From an uncultured Nocardioidaceae bacterium (GTDB taxonomy: Bacteria > Actinomycetota > Actinomycetes > Propionibacteriales > Nocardioidaceae): a stretch of 64,000 nucleotides of DNA. Positions 19,174-28,685 of the stretch are shown piece by piece. The DNA lies in contig CADCUI010000001.1 of assembly GCA_902805845.1 (NCBI GenBank), positions 62,001-126,000 on the forward strand, written 5' to 3'. Every line of letters begins with the position of its first letter. The stretch's first letter is position 1. Below the pieces are notes generated by a model. That model worked only from the letters and a program-made list of their open reading frames with translations, had not been told where the DNA came from and searched no databases. Both the position numbers and the translations under genes were made by a program.

Positions 19174-19959
19174 GTGGCCCACGACATCCCGTACCGGTTG
19201 GTTGTCGGCGCCGCGCACACCTGGTTCCGCCTCGCGGACTTCCGGTTCGTCGTGAGCGGGCAGCACCACGTGCCCCGCACGGGGGGCGCGGTGCTCGCGA
19301 TCAACCACATCTCCTACGTCGACTTCATCATGGCCGGCTACGGCGCCCGCCGGTCCAAGCGCCTCGTCCGGTTCATGGCCAAGCGGGAGGTCTTCGACCA
19401 CCCGGTCGCAGGACCGGTGATGCGCAGCATGCACCACATCAGCGTGGACCGGCGGGACGGGCAGGCGTCGTACGACGATGCCGTCCGCCGCCTGCGGGAC
19501 GGAGAGGTGGTCGGGGTCTTCCCGGAGGGGACCATCTCCCGCAGCTTCTTGATCAAGGAGATCAAGACCGGGGCCGTCAGGATGGCCGCGGAGGCCGACG
19601 TGCCACTCGTCCCGGTGGTCCTCTGGGGCACCCAGCGACTGATGACCAAGGACCACCCACGCGACTTCTCCCGGCACAAGACGGTGTCGGTGACGATCGG
19701 CGAGCCGCTCGACCCCCGCGGTGCCAGTGCGGTGCACCGCACCGCAGCGCTGCGCGAGGCGATGACCGGGATGCTCGACACGGCCATCCGGACGTATCCG
19801 GCCGAGGAGCAGCCACTCGGCTCGTGGTGGCTTCCGAAGGCTTACGGCGGAGCGGCGCCCACACCGGAGGAGGGCAAGCGCCTCGACGCCGAGGAGCTCA
19901 GGCACCGGGCCTCGAAGCGGGCGGGCCGCCGGGAGCCGATCGGCGACCCGCCCGGCTGA
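19174..19959 (+). CDS. 1-acyl-sn-glycerol-3-phosphate acyltransferase family
   Basis: GGAVLAINHISYVDFIMAGYGARRSKRLVRFMAKREVFDHPVAGPVM...VVGVFPEGTISRSFLIKEIKTGAVRMA (NHxxxxD and FPEGT motifs). Confidence 0.9.
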   Translation: MAHDIPYRLVVGAAHTWFRLADFRFVVSGQHHVPRTGGAVLAINHISYVDFIMAGYGARRSKRLVRFMAKREVFDHPVAGPVMRSMHHISVDRRDGQASYDDAVRRLRDGEVVGVFPEGTISRSFLIKEIKTGAVRMAAEADVPLVPVVLWGTQRLMTKDHPRDFSRHKTVSVTIGEPLDPRGASAVHRTAALREAMTGMLDTAIRTYPAEEQPLGSWWLPKAYGGAAPTPEEGKRLDAEELRHRASKRAGRREPIGDPPG

Positions 19960-19999
19960 GCCATCTACCCCATTCGGCCGGACCGGGGGTCAGGTGCCG

Positions 20000-20878
20000 T
20001 TACCGGAGATCCGGCCGGCCATGGGGCGGAACGTCGTCGAGCTCCTCCGCCGACAGCGGCAGTCCGAGGCCGTCGCGGCAGAAGTCCTCGCCGAAAGGCG
20101 TCAGGTGGATGCTGCGCCGCACGATCCTCGATCGCCGGGCCCCGCGCCGGGCGTCGACCACCTCCGGCTGCGCCTCGAGCACCTGGTAGTCCATCGGGTC
20201 CCGCACGCTCTCGCTGGAGAACCAGATGAGACCGAGCCGCTCGAGGTTGTGCAGGTACGACGGGATCCGCTCGACGTAGCGGCACCCGGCCAGCGGCCCG
20301 ATCATGGTGAGGTTGGCCTTGACCAAGGTCGAGCCGTTGGTGCCGAGAACACCACCTGCGCGGACGTCCACCCTGGCCTGAGGCCCCCGTCGCAGCAGGA
20401 GCATGAGGACCCGTCCCTCGTCCGGGGCCAGCTCCTCGATGATCCGGGCGTAGGCCGGATGCCCCCGATCCTCCGACCAGACGTCGCGGGACCGGCGCAG
20501 CAGCTCCTGCCCCGCTGCGTGCAACGGGTCCACCGGAGGGTCCGCGCGCCGGGCGCGCCGCTGCGGGGCACCGGTGCCCGCCGCGTCGGTGAAGCCCGCG
20601 ACCTGGTCGTTCACCGCCTCCGACCTCGCCGTGACCTCCTCGGCTCCCAGGGCTTGGGTGATCGCCGAGGCCGCGGTGCGTAGGTCGTCGGCCAGCTCAG
20701 GGGCCCTTTCGGGGTGCAGGACGACGTCGATCGCCCGTCGGCCGACACTGATGCCGGTGAGAGCTGCCCAGGCGCCGACGCGGAGCGACGAGACGGCGAT
20801 CACCTTTGCGAGCGCTGGCAGGTCGCCGGAAGTACCAGGCAGCGCGTCCCGAGGACGCCGCGGCTCCTGCTCGCTCAT
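20000..20878 (-). CDS. DUF4393 / Abi-alpha-like protein
   Basis: ...GRVLMLLLRRGPQARVDVRAGG...SLLTMIGPLAGCRYVERIPSYLHNLERLGLIWFSSESVRDPMDYQVLEAQPEV...LTPFGEDFCRDGLG; family call by recall only. Confidence 0.65.
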   Translation of the reverse strand: MSEQEPRRPRDALPGTSGDLPALAKVIAVSSLRVGAWAALTGISVGRRAIDVVLHPERAPELADDLRTAASAITQALGAEEVTARSEAVNDQVAGFTDAAGTGAPQRRARRADPPVDPLHAAGQELLRRSRDVWSEDRGHPAYARIIEELAPDEGRVLMLLLRRGPQARVDVRAGGVLGTNGSTLVKANLTMIGPLAGCRYVERIPSYLHNLERLGLIWFSSESVRDPMDYQVLEAQPEVVDARRGARRSRIVRRSIHLTPFGEDFCRDGLGLPLSAEELDDVPPHGRPDLR

Positions 20879-22176
20879 CGCCCTCCGCTCCCGAACACGA
20901 TGAGGTGCAGCACGCCGCCCCCGAAGCCCATGAGCGCCCCGTGTGCGTACAGCATCCATTCGTCTTCCTTGATCGCCGCCCGCAACATCTCCACGAAGTC
21001 CCGGGAGGGGAGCTCGCGGGTCCGCCGCGCGAACAGCATCCTGATCTTCTCGCTTTGGCGCTCCGAGAAACCCCGATCGCGGAACGGAGTGATCGTGTAG
21101 GCGGCCGAGTCGTGGGCGACCTGCTCCCTGATTGCGTCGAACTCGCGGCTGCCCACCGCTGCGCGCAGCGCGGCACGCGCCGGCCCTGCGGCCCGGTCGA
21201 TCGCCGGACCCATCGCCGTCTCCAGCATCTGACGCGTGCGGTCGCCGTGTGGGCCGTTGAGCAGGGAGTCCCCGATGTTCTCCAGGGTGATGACGTCCTC
21301 GGCGATGATCCGCGCATAGATGTCGGCCACCTGCGACTGCCGGCGGAGGAACAGACCGTGCAGCTTGAGGCCCAGGAACCGCTTCGGCTCGACAGGGTCG
21401 AAGATCAGTGCCATCCCGAGCAGGTTGGTGGTCCAGCCGACGATGACGCCCATGACCGGCAGCAGCCACCAGACCGCGAAGGAGTGGTCGATGATCGCCA
21501 CGGGGATGCCGAGGAGGAAGCCGAAGACGAGCCCGAAGTTGACCATCAGGGTGAGCTCGCGGCGACCGACGTCGTAGAAGATCCGGTTCACCACGGCCGG
21601 ATTGGCCCGGAAGTGCTCGATGACCATGATCTTCGGGTCGAGGAGCTGGTCGATGTGCTCACCGATCTCCGTGGTGACATCCCGGACGATCACCGGCAGC
21701 TGCTGCCGGACCCGGGCGTGCACCGCCTCGCGGACGACGTGCGGGAGGCTCGTCCACAGGTGCGGGTACTGGCGGACCATCGCCCCGTCCACGATCTCCG
21801 GCACCTTCGGCGCCATGATCGCGACGATGTGCTCGGCTATCACGGGCGGGTCGAGCTGCTCGTAGAAGTCGCGGGGGGTGCCGATCTTGGCGATGGCCTT
21901 GTCGACGGCGATGCTGCCCATCTTGGCCGCGCGCGCCGGCACGATGCCCTGCCAGCCCAGCCGCCCGTACATCAGTCCGGGGATCTCCTGGAGCTTGTGC
22001 GGCAGGGTTCCGGACAGCTCCGCCAGCCCCGGCACGCGCATGCCGCGAAGCCGCACGGGATTGAACAGCATGATGACGCCGGTCCAGTTGATGAGCCAGC
22101 CGATGACACCGGTGAACACCGGGATCGACCAGAACACGACCCATTCGTTGTCGAGGAAGGTCGAGAACCCGGCCAC
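20875..22176 (-). CDS. DUF445 family membrane protein
   Basis: VVFWSIPVFTGVIGWLINWTGVIMLFNPVR...LGWQGIVPARAAKMGSIAVDKAI...GVIVGWTTNLLGMALIFDPVEPKRF; start codon uncertain. Confidence 0.82.
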   Translation of the reverse strand: MAGFSTFLDNEWVVFWSIPVFTGVIGWLINWTGVIMLFNPVRLRGMRVPGLAELSGTLPHKLQEIPGLMYGRLGWQGIVPARAAKMGSIAVDKAIAKIGTPRDFYEQLDPPVIAEHIVAIMAPKVPEIVDGAMVRQYPHLWTSLPHVVREAVHARVRQQLPVIVRDVTTEIGEHIDQLLDPKIMVIEHFRANPAVVNRIFYDVGRRELTLMVNFGLVFGFLLGIPVAIIDHSFAVWWLLPVMGVIVGWTTNLLGMALIFDPVEPKRFLGLKLHGLFLRRQSQVADIYARIIAEDVITLENIGDSLLNGPHGDRTRQMLETAMGPAIDRAAGPARAALRAAVGSREFDAIREQVAHDSAAYTITPFRDRGFSERQSEKIRMLFARRTRELPSRDFVEMLRAAIKEDEWMLYAHGALMGFGGGVLHLIVFGSGGR

Positions 22177-22353
22177 TCGGCACCACTTCCTGTCGGCGCG
22201 TGCCTCTGGGCCATCAGTGCTCCCGGTGCCGCGGTTCGCAGGACGTGAGGGTAGCGAATCCACCACGCGGCCGGAGTGGTGTGGTTGACCGAGATCCAGA
22301 TGGTGGCCTCGCTGGGGTCATGAGGCGCCCGCTCAGCCGCTGGATCGCTTCCT

Positions 22354-22387
22354 CTCTTTGTCGACGCATCGATTTGTCGACAAAGAG
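22354..22387. terminator. Perfect 12-bp inverted repeat just downstream of parB (terminator-like or protein-binding)
   Basis: CTCTTTGTCGAC (22354-22365) - 10 nt - GTCGACAAAGAG (22376-22387), 4 nt past the parB stop. Confidence 0.6.
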
Positions 22388-22391
22388 ACGC

Positions 22392-23543
22392 TCAGCCGGT
22401 CTCTGCGCGCCGCTCGTACGTCGGGTCCATCGCGGCCACGAGGCGCTCGAGGTCCGGAAGAGAGGCGAACTCGATGGTGATCCGCCCCTTCGTCCGCCCC
22501 AGGTCGACCTTGACCCGGGTGTCGTAGAGGTCCGAGAGCCTGCTTGCCAGGTCGTGCAACGCGGGCGAGCTCGGCCTCGCTGACCGCTGGGTGCGCACCG
22601 GCTCCGAGCCGAGATCGCCCACGGCCACCAGCTCCTCCAGCCCTCTCACCGAGATGCCCTCGGCCACGACGCGACCGGCGACGCGGTCCTGGGTCGCTTC
22701 GTCCTCGAGCGCGAGCAGTGTCCGGGCATGGCCGGCGGAGAGCACTCCCGCGGCCACCCGCCGCTGCACGGGCGGGGACAGCCGCAGCAGCCGGATGGTG
22801 TTGCTGATCTGCGGACGGCTCCGGCCGATCCGGGCGGCGAGCTCGTCGTGCGTGCACCCGAAGTCGTCGAGGAGCTGCTGGTAGGCGGCCGCCTCCTCCA
22901 GCGGGTTCAGCTGCGCGCGGTGCAGGTTCTCGAGAAGCGCATCCCGCAGCAGGGCGTCGTCCCCGGTGTCGCGAACGATCGCGGGGATGGTGTCGAGCCC
23001 CGCCTCCTGCGTCGCGCGCCACCTCCGCTCTCCCATGACGAGCTCGTAGGTGGCGTCGCCGGTCCTGCGCACGACGACAGGCTGCAACAGCCCCACCTCG
23101 CGGATCGAGTGCACGAGCTCGGCCATCGCTTCCTCGTCGAACACCTGACGCGGCTGGCGCGGATTGGGCGAGATGACGCTCACCGGCAGCTCGGCGAAGT
23201 AGGCGCCCTGCACCGGCCGTAGTGCCGCCTCCTTCGTAGCGCCGATTGCAGACGGTTCGGACATCGGGGGCGGTCCCGGGCGATCACCTGGTTGCGTCTG
23301 GCCGGGAAGCCGACCGATCCAGTCGGCGGGGACGCCCCCGTCGGCCGGCGGTCCCGCGGGCATCGCCTCGGTCAGGGTCATGGCCGGCGGCGGGTTGCTG
23401 GCGCTGTCCTCGTCGTCGGCGCCCTGACGGCCGCCCTGACCGGCCGGCCGATCGCTGGACGGGTGCGTGGGAATCGGCCCGGTGGGGATCAGGGAGCCGA
23501 GTCCCCGCCCGAGTCCACGCCGCGGAGGCGTTCTGTCGCTCAT
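22392..23543 (-). CDS. parB: Chromosome partitioning protein ParB
   Basis: [22 protein letters not shown]...[43 protein letters not shown]...[17 protein letters not shown]...VRGLEELV. Confidence 0.96.
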   Translation of the reverse strand: MSDRTPPRRGLGRGLGSLIPTGPIPTHPSSDRPAGQGGRQGADDEDSASNPPPAMTLTEAMPAGPPADGGVPADWIGRLPGQTQPGDRPGPPPMSEPSAIGATKEAALRPVQGAYFAELPVSVISPNPRQPRQVFDEEAMAELVHSIREVGLLQPVVVRRTGDATYELVMGERRWRATQEAGLDTIPAIVRDTGDDALLRDALLENLHRAQLNPLEEAAAYQQLLDDFGCTHDELAARIGRSRPQISNTIRLLRLSPPVQRRVAAGVLSAGHARTLLALEDEATQDRVAGRVVAEGISVRGLEELVAVGDLGSEPVRTQRSARPSSPALHDLASRLSDLYDTRVKVDLGRTKGRITIEFASLPDLERLVAAMDPTYERRAETG

Positions 23544-24892
23544 CCTGCTTGCTCTCCCTTGCTCGTCAGTTCGCGGGCCGCTTCCAGGTAGCTGAGTGCT
23601 CCAGGGGATGCCGGGTCGTAGGTCATCACGCTCTTCCCGTGACTGGGAGCTTCCGACACCCGCACCGATCGCGGGATCGCAGTCTTGAGGACGCGCTCGC
23701 CGAAGTGCTGTCGAACTTCGTCGGCGACCGCGGCGGAGAGGCGCGTGCGGGCGTCGAACATGGTGAGCAGCACCGTGGAGATGGCCAGGTCCGGGTTGAG
23801 GTTCGTTCGCACGAGATCGACCGTCTCCAGGAGCTGACCGACGCCCTCCAGGGCGTAGTACTCGGTCTGGATCGGGAGCAGCAGCTCGTCCGCCGCCACC
23901 AGGGCGTTGAGAGTCAGCAGCCCGAGCGATGGCGGGCAGTCGATGAGCACGTAGTCGATGCGGTCGTCGCCCGTACCGAAGACGAGGTCGTAACCGTGGA
24001 GGGCCTTCCGGAGCCGGTTTTCACGCGCGACGACGCTGACCAGCTCGATCTCGGCGCCGGCCAGGTCGATGGTGGCCGGGATCACGAAGAGCCCCGGTGC
24101 CTCCGGGCTCTCCTGCACGATGTCGGCCAGCGGCGTGCCGTCGACGAGCGCGTCATAGGAGGACGGCGTGTCGCGGTGGTGATCGATCGCGAGAGCGGTC
24201 GAAGCATTTCCCTGGGGGTCCAGATCGACCACGAGCACACGGAGCCCGTGGTGAGCCATGGTGACGGCGAGGTTGACCGTCGAGGTCGTCTTGCCGACAC
24301 CGCCCTTCTGGTTGGCGACCACCATCACGCGGGTCCGGACGGGCCGGGGGAACGGTTGCTTCATGCGCAACTCCGCCCGCAGTCGCAGGGAGTACTCCAC
24401 CGCGGTCGCCAGCGGGGTTGCGTCCGCCCCTTCGGCGGTTGGCGTCGGGGGCGCCGTCAGCGCGCCTCCCGGCACCGGTGCACCTGTTTCACGTGAAACG
24501 GGGGCCCCGAAGGGCGCCGAAGGCGCATGAGGAGAAGTTTCCGGCCCTTGGGGGGAAGGCGCCCGGGGAGCGGGCACTGCAGGCGCGGTGCGCTCACGGA
24601 GCTGGACGCTGCCGCCGGGCTCCGCACTGTCGGCGACTGCGCCGCCAGGACGGGGGTGATCTGTACCAGCCTCCGAGAGGACGGAAGCCTCCAAGCCGGC
24701 TTCCTGGCCGGCTTCCCTAGCCCGCGTCGACGTGCGAATGCCGTCAATCGCATCGCCGGCGCTCGTCGGGACGGTCACCGGTGGCATCGGCGATGCGGCC
24801 ACGGGCATGACTGGGCCCGCTGTGTGGATCGGTGGAGCGCCCAGGGACTGTGGAGCGGGTCCCAGGTCCGGCCCGCTCACCGGCTGGTCCAT
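23540..24892 (-). CDS. parA: Chromosome partitioning ATPase ParA (Soj) with long disordered N-terminal extension
   Basis: [51 protein letters not shown]...; start uncertain (ATG 24892 chosen inside ORF to 25048). Confidence 0.94.
   Translation of the reverse strand: MDQPVSGPDLGPAPQSLGAPPIHTAGPVMPVAASPMPPVTVPTSAGDAIDGIRTSTRAREAGQEAGLEASVLSEAGTDHPRPGGAVADSAEPGGSVQLRERTAPAVPAPRAPSPQGPETSPHAPSAPFGAPVSRETGAPVPGGALTAPPTPTAEGADATPLATAVEYSLRLRAELRMKQPFPRPVRTRVMVVANQKGGVGKTTSTVNLAVTMAHHGLRVLVVDLDPQGNASTALAIDHHRDTPSSYDALVDGTPLADIVQESPEAPGLFVIPATIDLAGAEIELVSVVARENRLRKALHGYDLVFGTGDDRIDYVLIDCPPSLGLLTLNALVAADELLLPIQTEYYALEGVGQLLETVDLVRTNLNPDLAISTVLLTMFDARTRLSAAVADEVRQHFGERVLKTAIPRSVRVSEAPSHGKSVMTYDPASPGALSYLEAARELTSKGEQAG
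24485..24500. promoter_or_regulatory. parS: parS site (ParB-binding) inside parA coding sequence
   Basis: TGTTTCACGTGAAACG matches parS consensus TGTTTCACGTGAAACA at 15/16. Confidence 0.93.
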
Positions 24893-25082
24893 GGCCACCG
24901 GCGATCCCGACGTCGGCCAACCCAGCCTGCTTCGGCTCCGGCGTCTGGAGCTGAACGGCCACCCGAGTCCGCCCTGGACCTCGCTGACGCCGTCCGACCT
25001 GCGACCCGACACGCTGCTCCCTCCTGGGCGACGCCACGCCATGAGCAACGTGAGCGAAGCGATGAGTTTCCTTGCGGATGCC

Positions 25083-25745
25083 TCAACGTAGTCGCCGTGA
25101 CCCCCCCGACCGCACGCGCACCGCCGTGGTGGGGAAAGTCAGTGAGTCCGTGCCGATGGAGAGCACTTCCGGCTCTTGTCCGCCCAGCCGGAGCAGCACG
25201 TCGGCAGCGGCCGCGAGCTCCTCGGCAGCCGACGAGCCCTTCATCGCCAACACGTGTCCCCCTCGGCGCGTCAAGGGAAGGCACCAGCCGAGCAGCTTCG
25301 GGAGGGGCGCCACCGCGCGGGAGGTGACGAGGTCGAACGTCCGCCGTCCGTGGAGCGATTCCGCGCGGGCCCGAACCACCTCCACGTTGCTCAGCTCCAG
25401 CTGCGTCACCACCTCCTCGAGGAAGGTGGTCCGCCGGAGGAGCGGTTCCACCAGCGCGACCAGAAGATCCGGACGCCTGATGGCCATGACCACCCCGGGG
25501 AGTCCGGCACCGGTCCCCACGTCGCACACCTCGACGGAGCCGGGAACCACGTCGGTCAGGACGCCGCAGTTGAGCAGATGGCGTTCCCAGAGCCGCGGAA
25601 GCTCCCGGGGACCGAGAAGGCCGCGTTCGATGCCTGGACCGGCCAACAGCTCCGCGAACCGCTCGGCCACCGGCAGCGCAGACGAGAACACCCCCTCCGC
25701 CTCCACCGGCGTCGGGGGTGTTTCACGTGAAACGTGGTCCGCCAT
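25083..25745 (-). CDS. rsmG: 16S rRNA (guanine527-N7)-methyltransferase RsmG (GidB)
   Basis: MADHVSRETPPTPVEAE...CDVGTGAGLPGVVMAIRRPDLLVALVEPLLRRTTFLEEVV...SRAVAPLPKLLGWCLPLTRRGGHVLAMKG. Confidence 0.93.
   Translation of the reverse strand: MADHVSRETPPTPVEAEGVFSSALPVAERFAELLAGPGIERGLLGPRELPRLWERHLLNCGVLTDVVPGSVEVCDVGTGAGLPGVVMAIRRPDLLVALVEPLLRRTTFLEEVVTQLELSNVEVVRARAESLHGRRTFDLVTSRAVAPLPKLLGWCLPLTRRGGHVLAMKGSSAAEELAAAADVLLRLGGQEPEVLSIGTDSLTFPTTAVRVRSGGSRRLR
25719..25734. promoter_or_regulatory. parS: parS site inside rsmG coding sequence near its start codon
   Basis: TGTTTCACGTGAAACG, 15/16 match to parS consensus. Confidence 0.93.
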
Positions 25746-25748
25746 CCG

Positions 25749-26282
25749 TCAACCGGGTCGCACCACGACGTACCGGCTGGGTTCCACACCCTCGGAGTCC
25801 GAGTTCAGCCCGGCGTCGGCGACGACATCGTGGACGACCTTGCGCTCGAACGGCGTCATGGGCTCGAGCGACACCGGCTCACCGGCTTCCGTCACGCGCG
25901 CGACGGCCTCTCGCGCGCGCTCCTCGAGCACCCGTCGGCGTTCCGCCCGGTGCCCCCCGATGTCCAGCATCAGTCGGGACCGCTCGCCGGTCTCCCGCAG
26001 CACGGCGAGACGGGTCAGCTCCTGCAGCGCGTCGAGAACCTCGCCGTCCTCGCCTACCAGACGCTGGAGGTCTCCACCGACGATGGAGACCGAGGCACGG
26101 TCGCCTTCGACGTCCATGTCCAGATCACCGTCCAGGTCCGCAATGTCGAGAAGCTCCTCCAGATAGTCCGCCGCGATGTCCCCCTCGCGCTCGAGCTGCT
26201 CCGCGCGCGACGATTCGTCGGTCGAGTCGAGGACGTCGGGTGCCGACGCCTCGGCGGCCGACTCCGTCAGCTGGTTGTCCAC
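25749..26282 (-). CDS. jag: Jag/KhpB-type single-stranded nucleic-acid-binding protein (KH + R3H)
   Basis: ADYLEELLDIADLDGDLDMDVEGDRASVSIVGGDLQRLVGEDGEVLDALQELTRLAVLRETGERSRLMLDIGGHRAERR...LEPMTPFERKVVHDVVADAGLNSDSEGVEPSRYVVV. Confidence 0.92.
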   Translation of the reverse strand: MDNQLTESAAEASAPDVLDSTDESSRAEQLEREGDIAADYLEELLDIADLDGDLDMDVEGDRASVSIVGGDLQRLVGEDGEVLDALQELTRLAVLRETGERSRLMLDIGGHRAERRRVLEERAREAVARVTEAGEPVSLEPMTPFERKVVHDVVADAGLNSDSEGVEPSRYVVVRPG

Positions 26283-26337
26283 AGTTGGTTCCTCCTCGGA
26301 TGGGTCAGGCCGGCTCGCCCCGCTGGCTTCGTGCGGG

Positions 26338-27351
26338 TTACTTGGCCCCGGGCGACGGTCGAGGCGAGCCGCTGCCGGGATTGGCTGGTCTGCTCTTCTT
26401 CCGTTGCTCTCGCGACTGCTTCTTCGGCTGCTGGCGCGGCGCCGGCGCCTCCGTGGTCAGCGGCGCCGAGGGCGCGGCCTCAGCCGAGGGCACCGTGGCG
26501 GTGCCACCGCCCTTCTTCCGTGCCTTCTCCTCGACCCGCCGTTGCTTGGCGGCTTCTGCGGGCGTGCCGGGCGCAGGGTTGTTGCGGATGACGTAGAACT
26601 GCTGACCCATCGTCCACAGGTTCGACGTGGTCCAGTACAAGATGACACCGATCGGGAAGGCGATGCCGCCGACGGCGAAGACGACAGGGAGCACGTAGAG
26701 GAGAAGCTTCTGCTGCTGCGCGTACTGCCCGGTGAGCGCGTCGGGCGGCATGTTCTTGGTCATCAGCTGCCGCTGGGTCAAGAACGTCGTCGCAGTCATG
26801 GCGACCACCAGCAGCGCCGCGAGGATCCTGACCTGGCCCGCGGTGTCGCCCTCTGCTCCTGTGAAGGTGTCCGCGATCCGAGCACCGAAGATCTTGGCCT
26901 CGGAGAGCGACTCGACTTGCTTGGTGGTCAGCACGCCACGGCGGTTGCCCTTGGCCGCCTGGTCGAGCAGCCGGAACAGCGCCAGGAAGATCGGCATCTG
27001 CAGGATCAGCGGCAAGCAGGAGGAGAACGGGTTCGTACCGGTCTCCTTGTAGAGGGCCATCGTCTCTTGCGCCAGCTTCTCGCGGTCGTGCGAGTACTTC
27101 TTCTGCAGCTCGCGCACTCGAGGCTGGATGAGCTGCATGTTGCGGCTCGACTTGATCTGTCGCACGAAGAGCGGGATCAGCGCCGCCCTGATCACCAGTG
27201 TCAGGCCGACGATGGACAGCGCCCACGCGGCGCCGGAGTCGTCGCCGAACACGAGCCCGAAGAGGTGGTGGAAGCCCGACAGCACCACCGAGGTGATGAA
27301 GTAGAGCGGCGCCATGATGGCTCCGCCGATCGTTCCCAGAAGGTCTAACAC
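26338..27351 (-). CDS. yidC: Membrane protein insertase YidC
   Basis: MLDLLGTIGGAIMAPLYFITSVVLSGFHHLFGLVFG...SRNMQLIQPRVRELQKKYSHDREKLAQETMALYKETGTNPFSSCLPLILQMPIFLALFRLL. Confidence 0.96.
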   Translation of the reverse strand: MLDLLGTIGGAIMAPLYFITSVVLSGFHHLFGLVFGDDSGAAWALSIVGLTLVIRAALIPLFVRQIKSSRNMQLIQPRVRELQKKYSHDREKLAQETMALYKETGTNPFSSCLPLILQMPIFLALFRLLDQAAKGNRRGVLTTKQVESLSEAKIFGARIADTFTGAEGDTAGQVRILAALLVVAMTATTFLTQRQLMTKNMPPDALTGQYAQQQKLLLYVLPVVFAVGGIAFPIGVILYWTTSNLWTMGQQFYVIRNNPAPGTPAEAAKQRRVEEKARKKGGGTATVPSAEAAPSAPLTTEAPAPRQQPKKQSREQRKKSRPANPGSGSPRPSPGAK

Positions 27352-27633
27352 TCAGGCTCCCTCGGTGTGGGCAGCAATCGGCTCCCGGATGTCCGGCGCA
27401 GCCGGCTGTTTCCCGGGATCGGTAGGCGGGACGGGGTCGTACCCGCCGGCGGCCCAAGGATGGCATCTGCCGACGCGGCGCACGGCAAGCCAGGTGCCCC
27501 GACCGGCGCCGTGGACGGTGACCGCCTCCAAGGCGTACGCCGAGCATGACGGGTGGAAGCGGCAGACCTGGCCATAGAGAGGACTGATGGTGAACCGATA
27601 GGTCCTCAACAGCCAGATGAGCAGCTGTCTCAC
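27352..27633 (-). CDS. yidD: Membrane protein insertion efficiency factor YidD
   Basis: [62 protein letters not shown]. Confidence 0.96.
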   Translation of the reverse strand: MRQLLIWLLRTYRFTISPLYGQVCRFHPSCSAYALEAVTVHGAGRGTWLAVRRVGRCHPWAAGGYDPVPPTDPGKQPAAPDIREPIAAHTEGA

Positions 27634-27986
27634 GACTGCCTGCTCGGCCGCAGCGCGCGGGTCACCGCACCGTCGAGCTCAGCGGCAAGTTGCCCCGGCG
27701 TCGCGGTGACGGCCGGAGGGAGGGCGCGCACCACGATCGCGCTGCCGCCAGGGAGCCGGTCCAGCCGGTCCCGCACCAGGTGACGCAGCCTCCGCTTCAC
27801 GCGGTTGCGCTCCACGGCGTTACCCACGGCCTTGCCGACCACGAAACCAGCGCGCGTCGTTCCGTCGGCCGGCTCACCCATGACGCGGACATGCACGACC
27901 AACGACGGCGCACCGGCTCTGCGACCGCCGCGGATGGTCGCGTCGAACTGGCGATGCTCAGTGAGTCGGTGTGCCCGATCCAACAT
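27630..27986 (-). CDS. rnpA: Ribonuclease P protein component
   Basis: [25 protein letters not shown]...[46 protein letters not shown]. Confidence 0.95.
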   Translation of the reverse strand: MLDRAHRLTEHRQFDATIRGGRRAGAPSLVVHVRVMGEPADGTTRAGFVVGKAVGNAVERNRVKRRLRHLVRDRLDRLPGGSAIVVRALPPAVTATPGQLAAELDGAVTRALRPSRQS

Positions 27987-28027
27987 TGCGCAGACCCGGC
28001 CGTGGCCCGCCCCGGACCCCGAACGCC

Positions 28028-28165
28028 TCAGACCGCCAGCTTCTGGCGACCCTTGCTCCGGCGGGCGGAGAGGATCGCCCGGCCGGCACGCGTGCGCATC
28101 CGGAGACGGAACCCGTGCGTCTTCGCGCGACGACGGTTGTTCGGCTGGTACGTACGCTTGCTCAC
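28028..28165 (-). CDS. rpmH: 50S ribosomal protein L34
   Basis: 45-aa [48 protein letters not shown] start. Confidence 0.97.
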   Translation of the reverse strand: MSKRTYQPNNRRRAKTHGFRLRMRTRAGRAILSARRSKGRQKLAV

Positions 28166-28685
28166 GAGGCTCTCTCCGGCTGTGGATAGTGGGACGCCCT
28201 GGGGTGGCCAAGGTGCTCGGCGCGTCGTTCGCGGTGGCGGCGGACGCGGACACGGAGCACTGATCGACTCGGCCGACCGCACCACGGTACGTGGCTCTCT
28301 CAGGAGGGTCAAACTCGCTGGTGCCCGCCCGCCGGATCCGTAGGGACGGGTACATACAGCCTGTGGAGAACGGCTTGCTCACCGGGTCGCCGCCTTGTTA
28401 GCGTCGTCCCTGGTTCCGAGGCTTCCCTCGCCGGTTCTCCCCTTTCCCGACAGCGCGACCTGCGGCCAGGTCGGGCATTCGTCTCGCGCGCCCCCGTGCG
28501 GGCGTGTCTGGGAGAGCCGCCGGCCCCGGACGGCTACTACCAGACTGGACGCCGAATGCACAACCTGTGGATAAGGGTGTGGAGTAGTCCGGAGCACCGT
28601 CGCGGTGCTCCCCGGCCTCTTGCGTGACGCCCCTGGAGTGCCGTGACCTGGCCCCCGCAAACACAAGGAAGCAGGACCCTGACGA
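28166..28685. other. rpmH-dnaA intergenic region with DnaA-box-like sequences (origin candidate, left half)
   Basis: TGTGGATAG 28181-28189, TGTGGAGAA 28362-28370, TGTGGATAA 28566-28574 (perfect complement of TTATCCACA). Confidence 0.65.

Noticed and set aside
20806-22248. 480-aa plus-strand ORF antisense to DUF445
   Set aside because: Antisense shadow; DUF445 protein on minus strand has clear TM and conserved motifs
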